DNA of 64,000 nucleotides, taken from the NCBI RefSeq assembly GCF_006539505.1, contig NZ_BJND01000017.1:124001-188000 (forward strand), read 5' to 3'. Source of the stretch: Streptomyces spinoverrucosus. Lineage in GTDB: Bacteria; Actinomycetota; Actinomycetes; Streptomycetales; Streptomycetaceae. The translations under genes and the position numbers were made by a program. Under the pieces are notes generated by a model. The model was given only the letters and a program-made list of their open reading frames with translations. It did not search any database and was not told the DNA's origin. Within the stretch, counting starts at the first letter, position 1. Each line of letters opens with the position of its first letter. Of this stretch, positions 16,350-24,340 are shown piece by piece.

Positions 16350-17134
16350 AGGACGCCCAGCAGGAACTGGAACACCGGGGCCAGGTACTGCAGCAGCCCC
16401 AGCGTCGACAGGGGCACGCGGATCGCGGCCGCGCCGAAGCAGACCAGCGGAAGCGCGGTCACGACGCCGGTCGCGGCGAGCAGCGCCGCGTGCCCCAGGC
16501 CCTCGGTGTGGAAGGTCGACTCGTCCTGGGCGGTCAGCCACAGCAGATAGCCGAGCGCGGGCAGGAACTGGATCGCGGTCTCGGCGGTCAGCGACTCCAG
16601 GCCGCTGAGGTTGACCTTCTTCTTCACCAGGCCGTAGGTGGCGAAGGAGAAGGCGAGGACGAGCGAGACCCACGGCGGGCGGCCGTAGCCGATGGTGAGC
16701 ACGAGCACGGCCGCGAAGCCGATCCCGACCGCCGCCCACTGCACGGGCCGCAGCCGCTCCTTCAGCAGCAGCACGCCGATCGCGATGGTGACCAGCGGGT
16801 TGATGAAGTAGCCGAGCGAGGCCTCGACGACCTGTCCGTTGTTGACGGCCCAGATGTAGACGCCCCAGTTGACGGTGATCACGGCCGCGGCGACGGTGAT
16901 GAGCCCGAGGCGGCGCGGCTGCCGCAGCAGCTCGCGGGCCCAGCTCCAGCGTCGTACGAAGAGCAGCGCGACGGCGACGAAAGCGAGCGACCACACCATG
17001 CGGTGGGCGAGGATCTCGACCGAGCCGGCGGGCTTCAGCAGCGGCCAGAAAAGGGGGACGAGTCCCCACATTCCGTAGGCCGCGAAGCCGTTCAGCAGTC
17101 CTATGTGGCTCTCGCCCATCGACTTCCTGGCCAC
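16118..17134 (-). CDS. rarD: EamA-family transporter RarD
   Basis: A 338-residue DMT-superfamily permease with ten predicted membrane helices. GLLNGFAAYGMWGLVPLFWP at the N-terminus, HRMVWSLAFVAVALL, INPLVTIAIGVLLLKERL and YLAPVFQFLLGVLYF are typical RarD segments. The family core ends around ALRTARRAA (about residue 295), and a roughly 40-residue polar tail follows. That tail and the end of the core lie antisense to the MFS gene. It starts at ATG 17134. The transported substrate is unknown. Confidence 0.9.
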   Translation of the reverse strand: MARKSMGESHIGLLNGFAAYGMWGLVPLFWPLLKPAGSVEILAHRMVWSLAFVAVALLFVRRWSWARELLRQPRRLGLITVAAAVITVNWGVYIWAVNNGQVVEASLGYFINPLVTIAIGVLLLKERLRPVQWAAVGIGFAAVLVLTIGYGRPPWVSLVLAFSFATYGLVKKKVNLSGLESLTAETAIQFLPALGYLLWLTAQDESTFHTEGLGHAALLAATGVVTALPLVCFGAAAIRVPLSTLGLLQYLAPVFQFLLGVLYFREAMPPERWAGFALVWLALTLLTWDALRTARRAARTLKADRIVPATTITTGTVSAVRNADSVASGPDPVVDAKP

Positions 17135-17181
17135 CGGCCCCTCCTTCGTACGTCAGCCCGCCCGCACGAAGGTAACGCCGA

Positions 17182-17235
17182 CCACCCGTGCCTGTCATGG
17201 ACGTATCGCCATACGGTCATGACAGGCACGGGTGG
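17182..17235 (-). terminator. long hairpin after the QorB-like gene
   Basis: CCACCCGTGCCTGTCATG (17182-17199) is an exact inverted repeat of 17218-17235. The inner CGTAT/ATACG arms close a CGCC loop after a 2-nt mismatch. The stem is about 23 bp and sits 11 bp past the stop of the gene at 17247-18101 and 47 bp before the rarD start. There is no T run, which is common for Streptomyces terminators. Confidence 0.65.
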
Positions 17236-17246
17236 GCGGGTTCAGG

Positions 17247-18101
17247 TCAGCCCTTGAGCGCGGCGGTGATGGCCTCGGAGAGCGGGGTGGTCGGACGACC
17301 GGTCAGGCGCGAGAGGTCGCCGGTGCGTACGGCCAGCTCGCCCTTCTCGATGGACGCGTCCACGCCGGCCAGGATCGCGGCGAGCGGCTCGGGCAGGCCG
17401 GCGCCGGTCAGGATGCCCTGGTAGGCCTCGACGGAGACCGCGTTGTACGCGATCTCCTTGCCGGTCTGCCGGCTGAGCTCGGCCGCGTACTCCGCGTAGC
17501 TCCACGCCTCGTCGCCACTCAGCTCGTACGTCTGGTTCTCGTGCCCCTCGCCGGTCAGCACCGCGACGGCGGCGGCCGCGAAGTCGGCGCGCGAGGCGGA
17601 GGCCACCCGGCCCTCACCGGCGGCGGCGACGACCGCGTTGTGCTCCAGCACCGGGGCGAGCTGCTCGGTGTAGTTCTCGTGGTACCAGCCATTGCGCAGC
17701 AGCGCATACGGCACGCCCGACGCCAGGACCGCCTCCTCGGTGGCGCGGTGGTCGTCGGCGAGGGCGGCCGTGAGGCTGCCGGGGGCGCTGGTGTAGGCGA
17801 GGAGCGCGACGCCGGCCGCCTTCGCGGCGTCGATCACGACCTTGTGCTGGGCCACTCGGCCCTTGTCGAACTCGTTGCCGGAGATGAGCAGCACCTTGTC
17901 GCCGGCGGAGAACAGGGCGTCGAACGTCGCGGGCACGTTGTAGTCGGCGAGCGCGATCTTCACACCGCGGTTGGCGAAGTCGGCGGCCTTCTCGGCGTTG
18001 CGGACGACGGCCGTGATCTGGTCGGCCGGGACCTTCTCCAGCAGCTGCTCGATGACGTGGCGGCCAAGGTGTCCGGTGGCTCCGGTGACGACGATGCTCA
18101 T
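17247..18101 (-). CDS. NAD(P)H-binding SDR oxidoreductase, QorB/YtfG-like
   Basis: A 284-residue atypical short-chain dehydrogenase. The N-terminal nucleotide loop VTGATGHLGRHVIEQ (about residues 4-18) is the NmrA/QorB type, and the protein resembles NADPH:quinone oxidoreductase 2 over its length (VRNAEKAADF, YTSAPGSL, LRNGWYHENY). The Tyr-x-x-x-Lys of classical SDRs is absent. It starts at ATG 18101, with GGAGCCCCC upstream. It is divergent from an HxlR-type regulator, the same arrangement as qorB/qorR in other actinobacteria, which suggests induction by quinones or thiol stress. Confidence 0.87.
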   Translation of the reverse strand: MSIVVTGATGHLGRHVIEQLLEKVPADQITAVVRNAEKAADFANRGVKIALADYNVPATFDALFSAGDKVLLISGNEFDKGRVAQHKVVIDAAKAAGVALLAYTSAPGSLTAALADDHRATEEAVLASGVPYALLRNGWYHENYTEQLAPVLEHNAVVAAAGEGRVASASRADFAAAAVAVLTGEGHENQTYELSGDEAWSYAEYAAELSRQTGKEIAYNAVSVEAYQGILTGAGLPEPLAAILAGVDASIEKGELAVRTGDLSRLTGRPTTPLSEAITAALKG

Positions 18102-18172
18102 GGGGGCTCCTCTGTACGGGTGCGTATGTCCAGGTGTGGCACTCACCCTAAGAGGGGCACTAACTCTGCGAA

Positions 18173-18197
18173 AGTACCCACTTTGAAGTAAGGTACT
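18173..18197. promoter_or_regulatory. candidate QorR-type operator
   Basis: AGTACC (18173-18178) and GGTACT (18192-18197) form an inverted repeat 3 bp before the start of the HxlR gene and about 75 bp from the divergent SDR start. The internal AAGTA elements resemble the TACTT/AAGTA half-sites bound by YodB/HxlR relatives. Confidence 0.45.
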
Positions 18198-18200
18198 CGC

Positions 18201-18581
18201 ATGGCAGAGAGTGCAGGGAAGCCCGAGGGCGAGGCGATGTGCCCCTACCGGCTGGTCCTGGAGCACGTCACCAGCCGCTGGGGCGTACTGGTGCTGATCC
18301 GGCTCATGGAACGGCCGTACCGGTTCAGCGAGCTGCGCCGGGCGATCGGCGAGGTCCGGCAGGTCAGCGAGAAGATGCTCACCCAGACGTTGCAGACCCT
18401 GGAGCGGGACGGGTTCGTCCACCGCGACGCCCAGCCCGTCATCCCGCCCCGCGTCGACTACTCCCTCACCGACCTCGGCCGCGAGGCCGCGGACCAGGTG
18501 CGGTCGCTGGCGCTGTGGACGGAGCGGCGGATGGGGGACGTGGAACGGGCGCGGAAGGCATACGACGAGGCCCGGGCCTGA
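18201..18581 (+). CDS. HxlR family regulator (QorR-like)
   Basis: A 126-residue winged-helix protein. CPYRLVLEHVTSRWGVLVLI (residues 14-33) starts with the conserved regulatory Cys, then FSELRRAIGEVRQVSEKMLT and TLERDGFVHRDA form the wHTH and wing. It is closer to QorR/YodB than the HxlR protein at 14321. It starts at ATG 18201 behind AAGG. It is divergent from the QorB-like gene, so it probably represses that gene and itself. Its end lies 48 bp from the convergent korB. Confidence 0.88.
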   Translation: MAESAGKPEGEAMCPYRLVLEHVTSRWGVLVLIRLMERPYRFSELRRAIGEVRQVSEKMLTQTLQTLERDGFVHRDAQPVIPPRVDYSLTDLGREAADQVRSLALWTERRMGDVERARKAYDEARA

Positions 18582-18629
18582 GCCCGGGCCTGTGGCGTAC
18601 TGCCGGTGTTGCTGGGGTGTGGCTGTGGC

Positions 18630-19709
18630 TCAGCCGACGACGGTCCAGGTGTCGCCGCCCGCGAGCAGTGTGGCGAGGTCGCCCTTGCCGTTCTGTTCGA
18701 TGGCGGTGTCGAGCTGGTCGGCCATCTGGGTGTCGTAGACCGGGCGGTCCACGGAGCGGAAGACGCCGATCGGGGTGTGGTGCAGCGTGTCCGGGTCGGC
18801 GAGCCTGCTGAGCGCGAAAGCGGTGGTCGGGGAGTCGGCGGCGGCGTCGTGAACTAGCACCTGCTGCTCGTTGTCCGGCGTGACCGTGACGACCGTGAGG
18901 TCGCCGGTCTGCGGATCCCGGACCACCCCGCGGGTGTTGTCCGGCCCGAAGCGGATCGGCTGCCCGTGCTCCAGGCGGATCACCGCCTCCTGGCTCTGCT
19001 GCTTGTCCTTCAGGGCGTCGAAGGCGCCGTCGTTGAAGATGTTGCAGTTCTGGTAGATCTCGATCAGCGCGGTGCCGGGGTGGGCGGCCGCCGCCCGCAG
19101 GACCTCGGTGAGGTGCTTGCGGTCGGAGTCGATGGTCCGCGCGACGAACGAGGCCTCCGCGCCCAGGGCCAGGGACACCGGGTTGAACGGGGCGTCCAGG
19201 GAGCCCATCGGGGTCGACTTGGTGATCTTGCCGACCTCGGAGGTGGGGGAGTACTGGCCCTTGGTCAGGCCGTAGATCCGGTTGTTGAACAGCAGGATCT
19301 TGAGGTTGACGTTGCGGCGCAGGACGTGGATGAGGTGGTTGCCGCCGATGGACAGCGCGTCGCCGTCGCCGGTGACGACCCACACGCTCAGGTCGCGGCG
19401 GGAGGTGGCCAGGCCCGTGGCGATGGCGGGGGCCCGGCCGTGGATGGAGTGCATCCCATAGGTGTTCATGTAGTACGGGAAGCGGGAGGAGCAGCCGATG
19501 CCGGAGACGAAGACGATGTTCTCCTTCGCCAGACCCAGTTCGGGCATGAAGCCCTGGACCGCGGCGAGGATCGCGTAGTCACCGCAGCCGGGGCACCAGC
19601 GCACTTCCTGATCGGACTTGAAGTCCCTCATGGACTGCTTGCCCTCGGCCCTGGGCACCAGGGAGAGCGCTTCGATCGTGCCGGTGCCTTCCATGGACGT
19701 CTCAGCCAT
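18630..19709 (-). CDS. korB: 2-oxoacid:ferredoxin oxidoreductase, beta subunit
   Basis: A 359-residue TPP-binding subunit that with KorA decarboxylates a 2-oxoacid (probably 2-oxoglutarate) to the acyl-CoA and reduces ferredoxin. WCPGCGDYAILAAVQGF carries two of the Cys ligands of the [4Fe-4S] cluster, SGIGCSSRFPYY the third and YQNCNIFND the fourth. The TPP/Mg motif is GDGDALSIGG followed by an Asn in LLFNNRIYG. It starts at ATG 19709, overlapping the korA stop by 8 bp, so the subunits are coupled. The enzyme is oxygen-tolerant in aerobic actinobacteria. Confidence 0.93.
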   Translation of the reverse strand: MAETSMEGTGTIEALSLVPRAEGKQSMRDFKSDQEVRWCPGCGDYAILAAVQGFMPELGLAKENIVFVSGIGCSSRFPYYMNTYGMHSIHGRAPAIATGLATSRRDLSVWVVTGDGDALSIGGNHLIHVLRRNVNLKILLFNNRIYGLTKGQYSPTSEVGKITKSTPMGSLDAPFNPVSLALGAEASFVARTIDSDRKHLTEVLRAAAAHPGTALIEIYQNCNIFNDGAFDALKDKQQSQEAVIRLEHGQPIRFGPDNTRGVVRDPQTGDLTVVTVTPDNEQQVLVHDAAADSPTTAFALSRLADPDTLHHTPIGVFRSVDRPVYDTQMADQLDTAIEQNGKGDLATLLAGGDTWTVVG

Positions 19710-21630
19710 CGATGGCCTCCTTCAACGCCGCGGCCAGCTGCTCGGCCTTGAACGGCATGCCGTTGACCTGGTTGTACGAGTGGGCGTCCACCAGGTACTT
19801 CGCCCGGATCAGCGTGGCGAGCTGCCCGAGGTTCATCTCGGGGATCACCACCTTGTCGTAACGTGCCAGCACCTCGCCGAGATTCCGCGGGAACGGATTG
19901 ACATGGCGCAGATGTGCCTGAGCGATGGGATGTCCGGCCGCGCGCAGGCGTCGTACCGCCGCGGTGATCGGCCCGTACGTCGAGCCCCAGCCCAGCACCA
20001 GCAGCTTCGCGCCGGCCGGGTCGTCGACCTCGATGTCCGGGACATCGATGCCGTCGACCTTGGCCTGCCGGGTGCGGACCATCAGGTCGTGGTTGGCGGG
20101 GTCGTAGGAGATGTTGCCCGTGCCGTCCTGCTTCTCGATGCCGCCGATACGGTGCTCCAGGCCCGGCGTGCCCGGGATCGCCCAGGGGCGGGCGAGGGTC
20201 TGCGGGTCACGCTTGTACGGCCAGAAGCTTTCGGTGCCGTCCTCCAGGGTGTGGTTCGGACCCTGCGCGAACTGCACGGTCAGCTCCGGCAGCTCGTCCA
20301 GCTCCGGGATCCGCCACGGCTCGGAGCCGTTGGCGAGATAGCCGTCGGAGAGCAGGAAGACGGGCGTCCGGTAGGTCAGCGCGATCCGGGCGGCTTCGAG
20401 GGCGGCGTCGAAGCAGTCGGCGGGCGTGCGGGGCGCGACGACCGGGACGGGCGCCTCGCCGTTGCGGCCGAACATCGCCTGGAGCAGGTCGGCTTGCTCG
20501 GTCTTGGTGGGCAGACCCGTCGAGGGGCCGCCGCGCTGGATGTCGACCACCAGCAGGGGCAGCTCCAGCGACACGGCCAGCCCGATGGTCTCGCTCTTGA
20601 GCGCAACGCCCGGGCCGGAGGTGGTGGTCACGGCGAGCGAACCGCCGAACGCCGCGCCCAGCGCCGCGCCGATGCCCGCGATCTCGTCCTCGGCCTGGAA
20701 GGTGCGCACACCGAAGTTCTTGTGTTTGCTCAGCTCGTGCAGGATGTCCGAGGCCGGGGTGATCGGGTACGAGCCCAGGAACAGCGGCAGGTCCGCCTGC
20801 CTACTTGCGGCGATCAGGCCGTAGGCCAGGGCGAGGTTGCCGGAGATGTTCCGGTAGGTGCCGACCGGGAAGGCCTTCGCGGCCGGGGCGACCTCGTAGG
20901 AGACGGCGAAGTCCTCCGTCGTCTCGCCGAAGTTCCAGCCCGCCCGGAAGGCGGCGATGTTGGCGGCCGCGATGTCGGGCTTCTTGGCGAACTTCGACTT
21001 CAGGAACTTCTCGGTGCCCTCGGTCGGACGGTGGTACATCCAGCTCAGCAGGCCCAGCGCGAACATGTTCTTGCTGCGCTCGGCCTCCTTGCGGGTGAGG
21101 TCGAAGTCCTTCAGCGCCTCCACCGTGAGCGTGGTGAGCGGCACCGGGTGCAGCTGGTAGCCGTCGAGCGAACCGTCCTCCAGCGGGTTCGCCTCGTAGC
21201 CGACCTTCTGCATCGCCCGTTTGGTGAACTCGTCCGTGTTGACGATGATCTCCGCACCGCGCGGCAGGTCCCCCACGTTCGCCTTCAGCGCCGCCGGGTT
21301 CATGGCGACGAGGACGTTGGGCGCGTCGCCCGGGGTGAGGATGTCGTGATCGGCGAAGTGCAGCTGGAACGACGAGACACCGGGCAGCGTCCCGGCAGGG
21401 GCACGGATCTCGGCCGGGAAGTTCGGCAACGTCGACAGGTCGTTACCGAACGACGCGGTCTCCGAGGTGAAGCGGTCACCGGTGAGCTGCATACCGTCAC
21501 CCGAGTCCCCCGCGAACCTGATGATCACTCGGTCGAGACGGCGGACGTCCTTGACGCCGGCCGCTTTGCGCTGCTCTCCCACGACGGCTCCGTCGGTCTG
21601 CTCCGCTGGGCTACTGACCTGGCTCGTCAC
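19702..21630 (-). CDS. korA: 2-oxoacid:ferredoxin oxidoreductase, fused gamma-alpha subunit
   Basis: A 642-residue subunit. Residues about 30-215 form the gamma domain (IRFAGDSGDGMQLTGDRF as the GxGGxG-like CoA-binding motif); the rest is the alpha pyrimidine-binding domain (SYPITPASDILHELSKH, EDEIAGIGAALGAAFGG, TTTSGPGVALKSE). GTG 21630 is chosen because GGAGGAGC lies 6-7 bp upstream; the frame stays open further. It is followed by korB with an 8-bp overlap. The gene lies just beyond the response regulator and the orphan nuo cluster, which makes ferredoxin transfer to that complex plausible but unproven. Confidence 0.92.
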   Translation of the reverse strand: MTSQVSSPAEQTDGAVVGEQRKAAGVKDVRRLDRVIIRFAGDSGDGMQLTGDRFTSETASFGNDLSTLPNFPAEIRAPAGTLPGVSSFQLHFADHDILTPGDAPNVLVAMNPAALKANVGDLPRGAEIIVNTDEFTKRAMQKVGYEANPLEDGSLDGYQLHPVPLTTLTVEALKDFDLTRKEAERSKNMFALGLLSWMYHRPTEGTEKFLKSKFAKKPDIAAANIAAFRAGWNFGETTEDFAVSYEVAPAAKAFPVGTYRNISGNLALAYGLIAASRQADLPLFLGSYPITPASDILHELSKHKNFGVRTFQAEDEIAGIGAALGAAFGGSLAVTTTSGPGVALKSETIGLAVSLELPLLVVDIQRGGPSTGLPTKTEQADLLQAMFGRNGEAPVPVVAPRTPADCFDAALEAARIALTYRTPVFLLSDGYLANGSEPWRIPELDELPELTVQFAQGPNHTLEDGTESFWPYKRDPQTLARPWAIPGTPGLEHRIGGIEKQDGTGNISYDPANHDLMVRTRQAKVDGIDVPDIEVDDPAGAKLLVLGWGSTYGPITAAVRRLRAAGHPIAQAHLRHVNPFPRNLGEVLARYDKVVIPEMNLGQLATLIRAKYLVDAHSYNQVNGMPFKAEQLAAALKEAIDG

Positions 21631-21775
21631 TGAACTGCTCCTCCTTCGAGGCGGCTGTCGGGAACCGACCCCACAGGGTCCTCCCAGGATCAACCCTACG
21701 TCTGTGCGGCTCGCCTTCCTTCGACCATTTGCATGATGACTACCTGTCCAGGACGCTCACCGCCTGAGGTGGGCC

Positions 21776-22435
21776 TCAGGAATTCAGGTACGTCAGCACG
21801 GCGAGGACCCGGCGGTGATCCCCCTCGCTCGGGGACAGGCCCAGCTTGAGGAAGATGTTGCTGACGTGCTTCTCGACCGCGCCGTCGCTCACCACCAGCT
21901 GCTTGGCGATGGCCGAATTGGTCCGCCCCTCGGCCATCAGCCCCAGAACCTCCCGCTCTCTCGGCGTGAGCCCCGCGAGCACGTCCTGCTTACGGCTGCG
22001 CCCGAGCAGCTGCGCCACGACCTCCGGGTCGAGCGCCGTGCCCCCCTCGGCCACCCGCACCACCGCGTCCACGAACTCCCGCACCTCTGCCACGCGGTCC
22101 TTCAGCAGATAGCCGACCCCCCGGCTGGAACCGGCCAGCAGTTCCGTGGCGTAGCGCTCCTCCACGTACTGTGACAGCACCAGCACGCCGAGCCCCGGAT
22201 GCGTCTTCCGCAGCTGCACCGCAGCCCTGACGCCTTCGTCCGTGTGCGTCGGCGGCATGCGCACGTCGGCGACCACGACGTCCGGCAGGCTGCCCTCGGC
22301 GTCCAGCTCCGTGATGGTCTTGATCAACGCCTCCGCGTCGGCCACTCCGGCGACGACGTCGTGCCCTCGGTCGGTGAGGAGCCGGGTCAGGCCCTCCCTG
22401 AGCAGCACCGAGTCCTCGGCGATGACCACTCGCAC
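21776..22435 (-). CDS. NarL/LuxR-family response regulator
   Basis: A 219-residue regulator. Receiver domain: VVIAEDSVLLREGL with the acidic pocket, phospho-acceptor Asp in VVVADVRMPP (about residue 55), Thr/Ser switch in VLVLSQYVEE and the Lys in GYLLKDRV. The C-terminal HTH is LTPREREVLGLMAEGRTNSAIAK split over residues about 150-175, then VSDGAVEKHVSNIFLKLGL. GTG 22435 is chosen (GGAGGACAG just upstream); GTG 22447 is an alternative. It probably pairs with the two kinases encoded upstream on the same strand. Confidence 0.9.
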   Translation of the reverse strand: MRVVIAEDSVLLREGLTRLLTDRGHDVVAGVADAEALIKTITELDAEGSLPDVVVADVRMPPTHTDEGVRAAVQLRKTHPGLGVLVLSQYVEERYATELLAGSSRGVGYLLKDRVAEVREFVDAVVRVAEGGTALDPEVVAQLLGRSRKQDVLAGLTPREREVLGLMAEGRTNSAIAKQLVVSDGAVEKHVSNIFLKLGLSPSEGDHRRVLAVLTYLNS

Positions 22436-22819
22436 CCTGTCCTCCACGATCCTCGGCCCCCGTTGCTCGACTCCGCCCCTATGACCCGTCAAGCATTTCA
22501 GGTTTTGGGTGGAGGCGGGGTGGGTTGGGGCTTGGGTGGGGGAGAGGTGGGTGCGGGTGGGTGCTGGGTGGGTGAGTGAGGGCTTGGGGCTGGGTGTTGG
22601 GTGGGTGAGTGAGGGCATGTGGTGGGGTGCTGGGTGGGTGGGTGGGTGCGGTGGGGGGCGGGTGCCGGGCGGGTGAGACGGAGCGGGTGCTGGATGCCAG
22701 CTGCCGAGGTCCAGTGCCGGGGGCCGGGTGCCGGGTGGTGCGGTGGGGCGCTGGGTTGCTGGGGCAGGTGAGAGGGCGGCGTGCGAAGGTGGGCGGTGTG
22801 TGCCGAGGTGCTGGGTGGT
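22436..22819. repeat. 384-bp kinase-regulator gap with G-rich repeats
   Basis: There is no credible gene. From about 22500 to 22690 the plus strand is a run of imperfect GGGTGGGTGAGTGAGGGC-like repeats; two nearly identical copies of GGGTGGGTGAGTGAGGGC lie at about 22567 and 22599. The strand is strongly G-rich, with many G3 runs able to form quadruplexes, so the kinase-to-regulator transcript is C-rich there. The tract would separate the response regulator from its upstream kinases. Confidence 0.75.
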
Positions 22820-24184
22820 TCACCCGCGCCAGGGCAGTTCCGCTGTGATGCGGGTGGGGCCGCCCACCGGTGAGTCGATCACCAATATGCCGTCCACCGC
22901 GTCCAACCGCTCCGCGAGCCCGGCCAGACCGGAACTCCCGTTCGCGCCGGCCTCGGCCCCGCCCATGCCGTTGTCCATGACCTGCAACATCAGCCGGTCC
23001 TCCGACCGCCAGACGTCCACCGCCGCCGAGGTCGCCTGCGCGTGCTTGCTGATGTTCTGCAGGAGCTCGGAGACCGTGAAGTACGCGATGCCCTCGATCG
23101 CCGGCGCCGGCCGCGACGCCAGGTCCACGTCCACCTGCACCGGCACCGTGCACCGCGAGGCGACCGCCGAGAGCGCCGCGTCCAGGCCGCGGTCGGTGAG
23201 GACCGCCGGATGGATGCCGCGCGCCAGGTCCCGCAGTTCCTGCAACGCCGTCTTCACCTCGCCGTGCGCCTCGTCCACCATCTGCGCCGCCGCGCGCGGA
23301 TCCTCGGCCAGCTTCTCCTTCGCCAGCCCCAGATCCATCGCCAGCGCCACCAGGCGGGCCTGCGCCCCGTCATGCAGATCGCGCTCGATGCGGCGCAGAT
23401 CCGCGGCGGCCGTGTCGACCACGACTCCTCTGTCCGACTCCAGCTCCACCACCCGCGTCGCCAGCCGCGACGGCCCGAGCAGCCCGTGCACCAGCAGCCG
23501 GTCCACCAGGGTCAGTGCCCGCACGATCCACGGCGTGGCCAGCGTGAACAGCAGCCCCACCAGCGCTGTCACCGTGATCTCGAACGGGTTGTCGAGGTAG
23601 ATCTGGTGCGTCTCGTCGCCGTACAGCTGCAGCCCGTCCTGCCCGCCGTACATCGGGAAGAGCCAGAACCACACCGGGTACGTCAGCAGCGCCCAGCCGT
23701 ACGCCCAGAAACTCGCCCCGATGGCGAAGGAGAACACGGCCCACGGGAAGTGCAGCACCGCGTACAGCAGGTGGCGCCAGGACGTGCCGCTCTTGAGGAC
23801 CGCGCCCATCCACGCCATCGGGCCGCTCTTCCGCACCCGCAGCGGCTCCGGGTCGGCCACCTCGAGCCCGAGCAGTCCGCGCGCCCGCGCCCGCTCCAGC
23901 GCGCCGAGGCCCCGGCAGCCGGCCAGTCCCGCCGCCAGCACCGGTATGCCGAGGAACGTCACCAGCAGGCCCGCGCCGAGCGCGAGCATCGTCACGGCGT
24001 ACGTGAACATCAGCACGCTGATCGGCAGGCTGAGCAGCACGTACGCGAGTTCCCGCCATGTGCGGCCCTCGAACGGCGCGCGCAGCCCGGCGGGCAGCCG
24101 GAACCGCCGCCCGACGTTCCCTTCCGCACCCCAGTCGGACGCCCCATTCCGGCGTCCGTAGCCGTGCCCGTACTCCGTGGCCAT
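22820..24184 (-). CDS. sensor histidine kinase (HisKA_3), copy 1
   Basis: A 454-residue membrane kinase. The N-terminus MATEYGHGYGRRN is followed by a four-to-five helix sensor domain (about residues 45-250: LAYVLLSLPISVLMFTYAVT, LFPMYGGQDGLQLYGDE in an external loop), then the dimerisation H-box ERDLHDGAQARLVALAMD (His about 290), N-box VSELLQNISKHAQ and G-box DNGMGG plus GLAGLAERLDAVDG. It starts at ATG 24184. It is closely similar to the kinase encoded immediately upstream and shares most of its catalytic half, indicating tandem duplication. Confidence 0.9.
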   Translation of the reverse strand: MATEYGHGYGRRNGASDWGAEGNVGRRFRLPAGLRAPFEGRTWRELAYVLLSLPISVLMFTYAVTMLALGAGLLVTFLGIPVLAAGLAGCRGLGALERARARGLLGLEVADPEPLRVRKSGPMAWMGAVLKSGTSWRHLLYAVLHFPWAVFSFAIGASFWAYGWALLTYPVWFWLFPMYGGQDGLQLYGDETHQIYLDNPFEITVTALVGLLFTLATPWIVRALTLVDRLLVHGLLGPSRLATRVVELESDRGVVVDTAAADLRRIERDLHDGAQARLVALAMDLGLAKEKLAEDPRAAAQMVDEAHGEVKTALQELRDLARGIHPAVLTDRGLDAALSAVASRCTVPVQVDVDLASRPAPAIEGIAYFTVSELLQNISKHAQATSAAVDVWRSEDRLMLQVMDNGMGGAEAGANGSSGLAGLAERLDAVDGILVIDSPVGGPTRITAELPWRG

Positions 24185-24340
24185 TGGTTTGGTCCCCGTT
24201 CTCCTCGGTCTGCTGTGTTTGCGCGGCTCTGTTTGCTCGGCGCTTGCTGCTTGCTTGTCGCACCTCCAACCCTGCTGTGCCCTGCGCCTGCGGACCATGG
24301 AGGCCGTCGGCATCTTGAACGGGGGGTTTTCCCTACCCCC

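Noticed and set aside
14805..17198. Long minus-strand frame through the MFS gene and rarD
   Set aside because: Arg/Gly/Ala-rich shadow translation in the wrong frame of rarD; both strands already have recognised genes.
22500..22700. Repeat tract as a CRISPR array
   Set aside because: Units are short, imperfect and contiguous, with no spacers and no cas genes.
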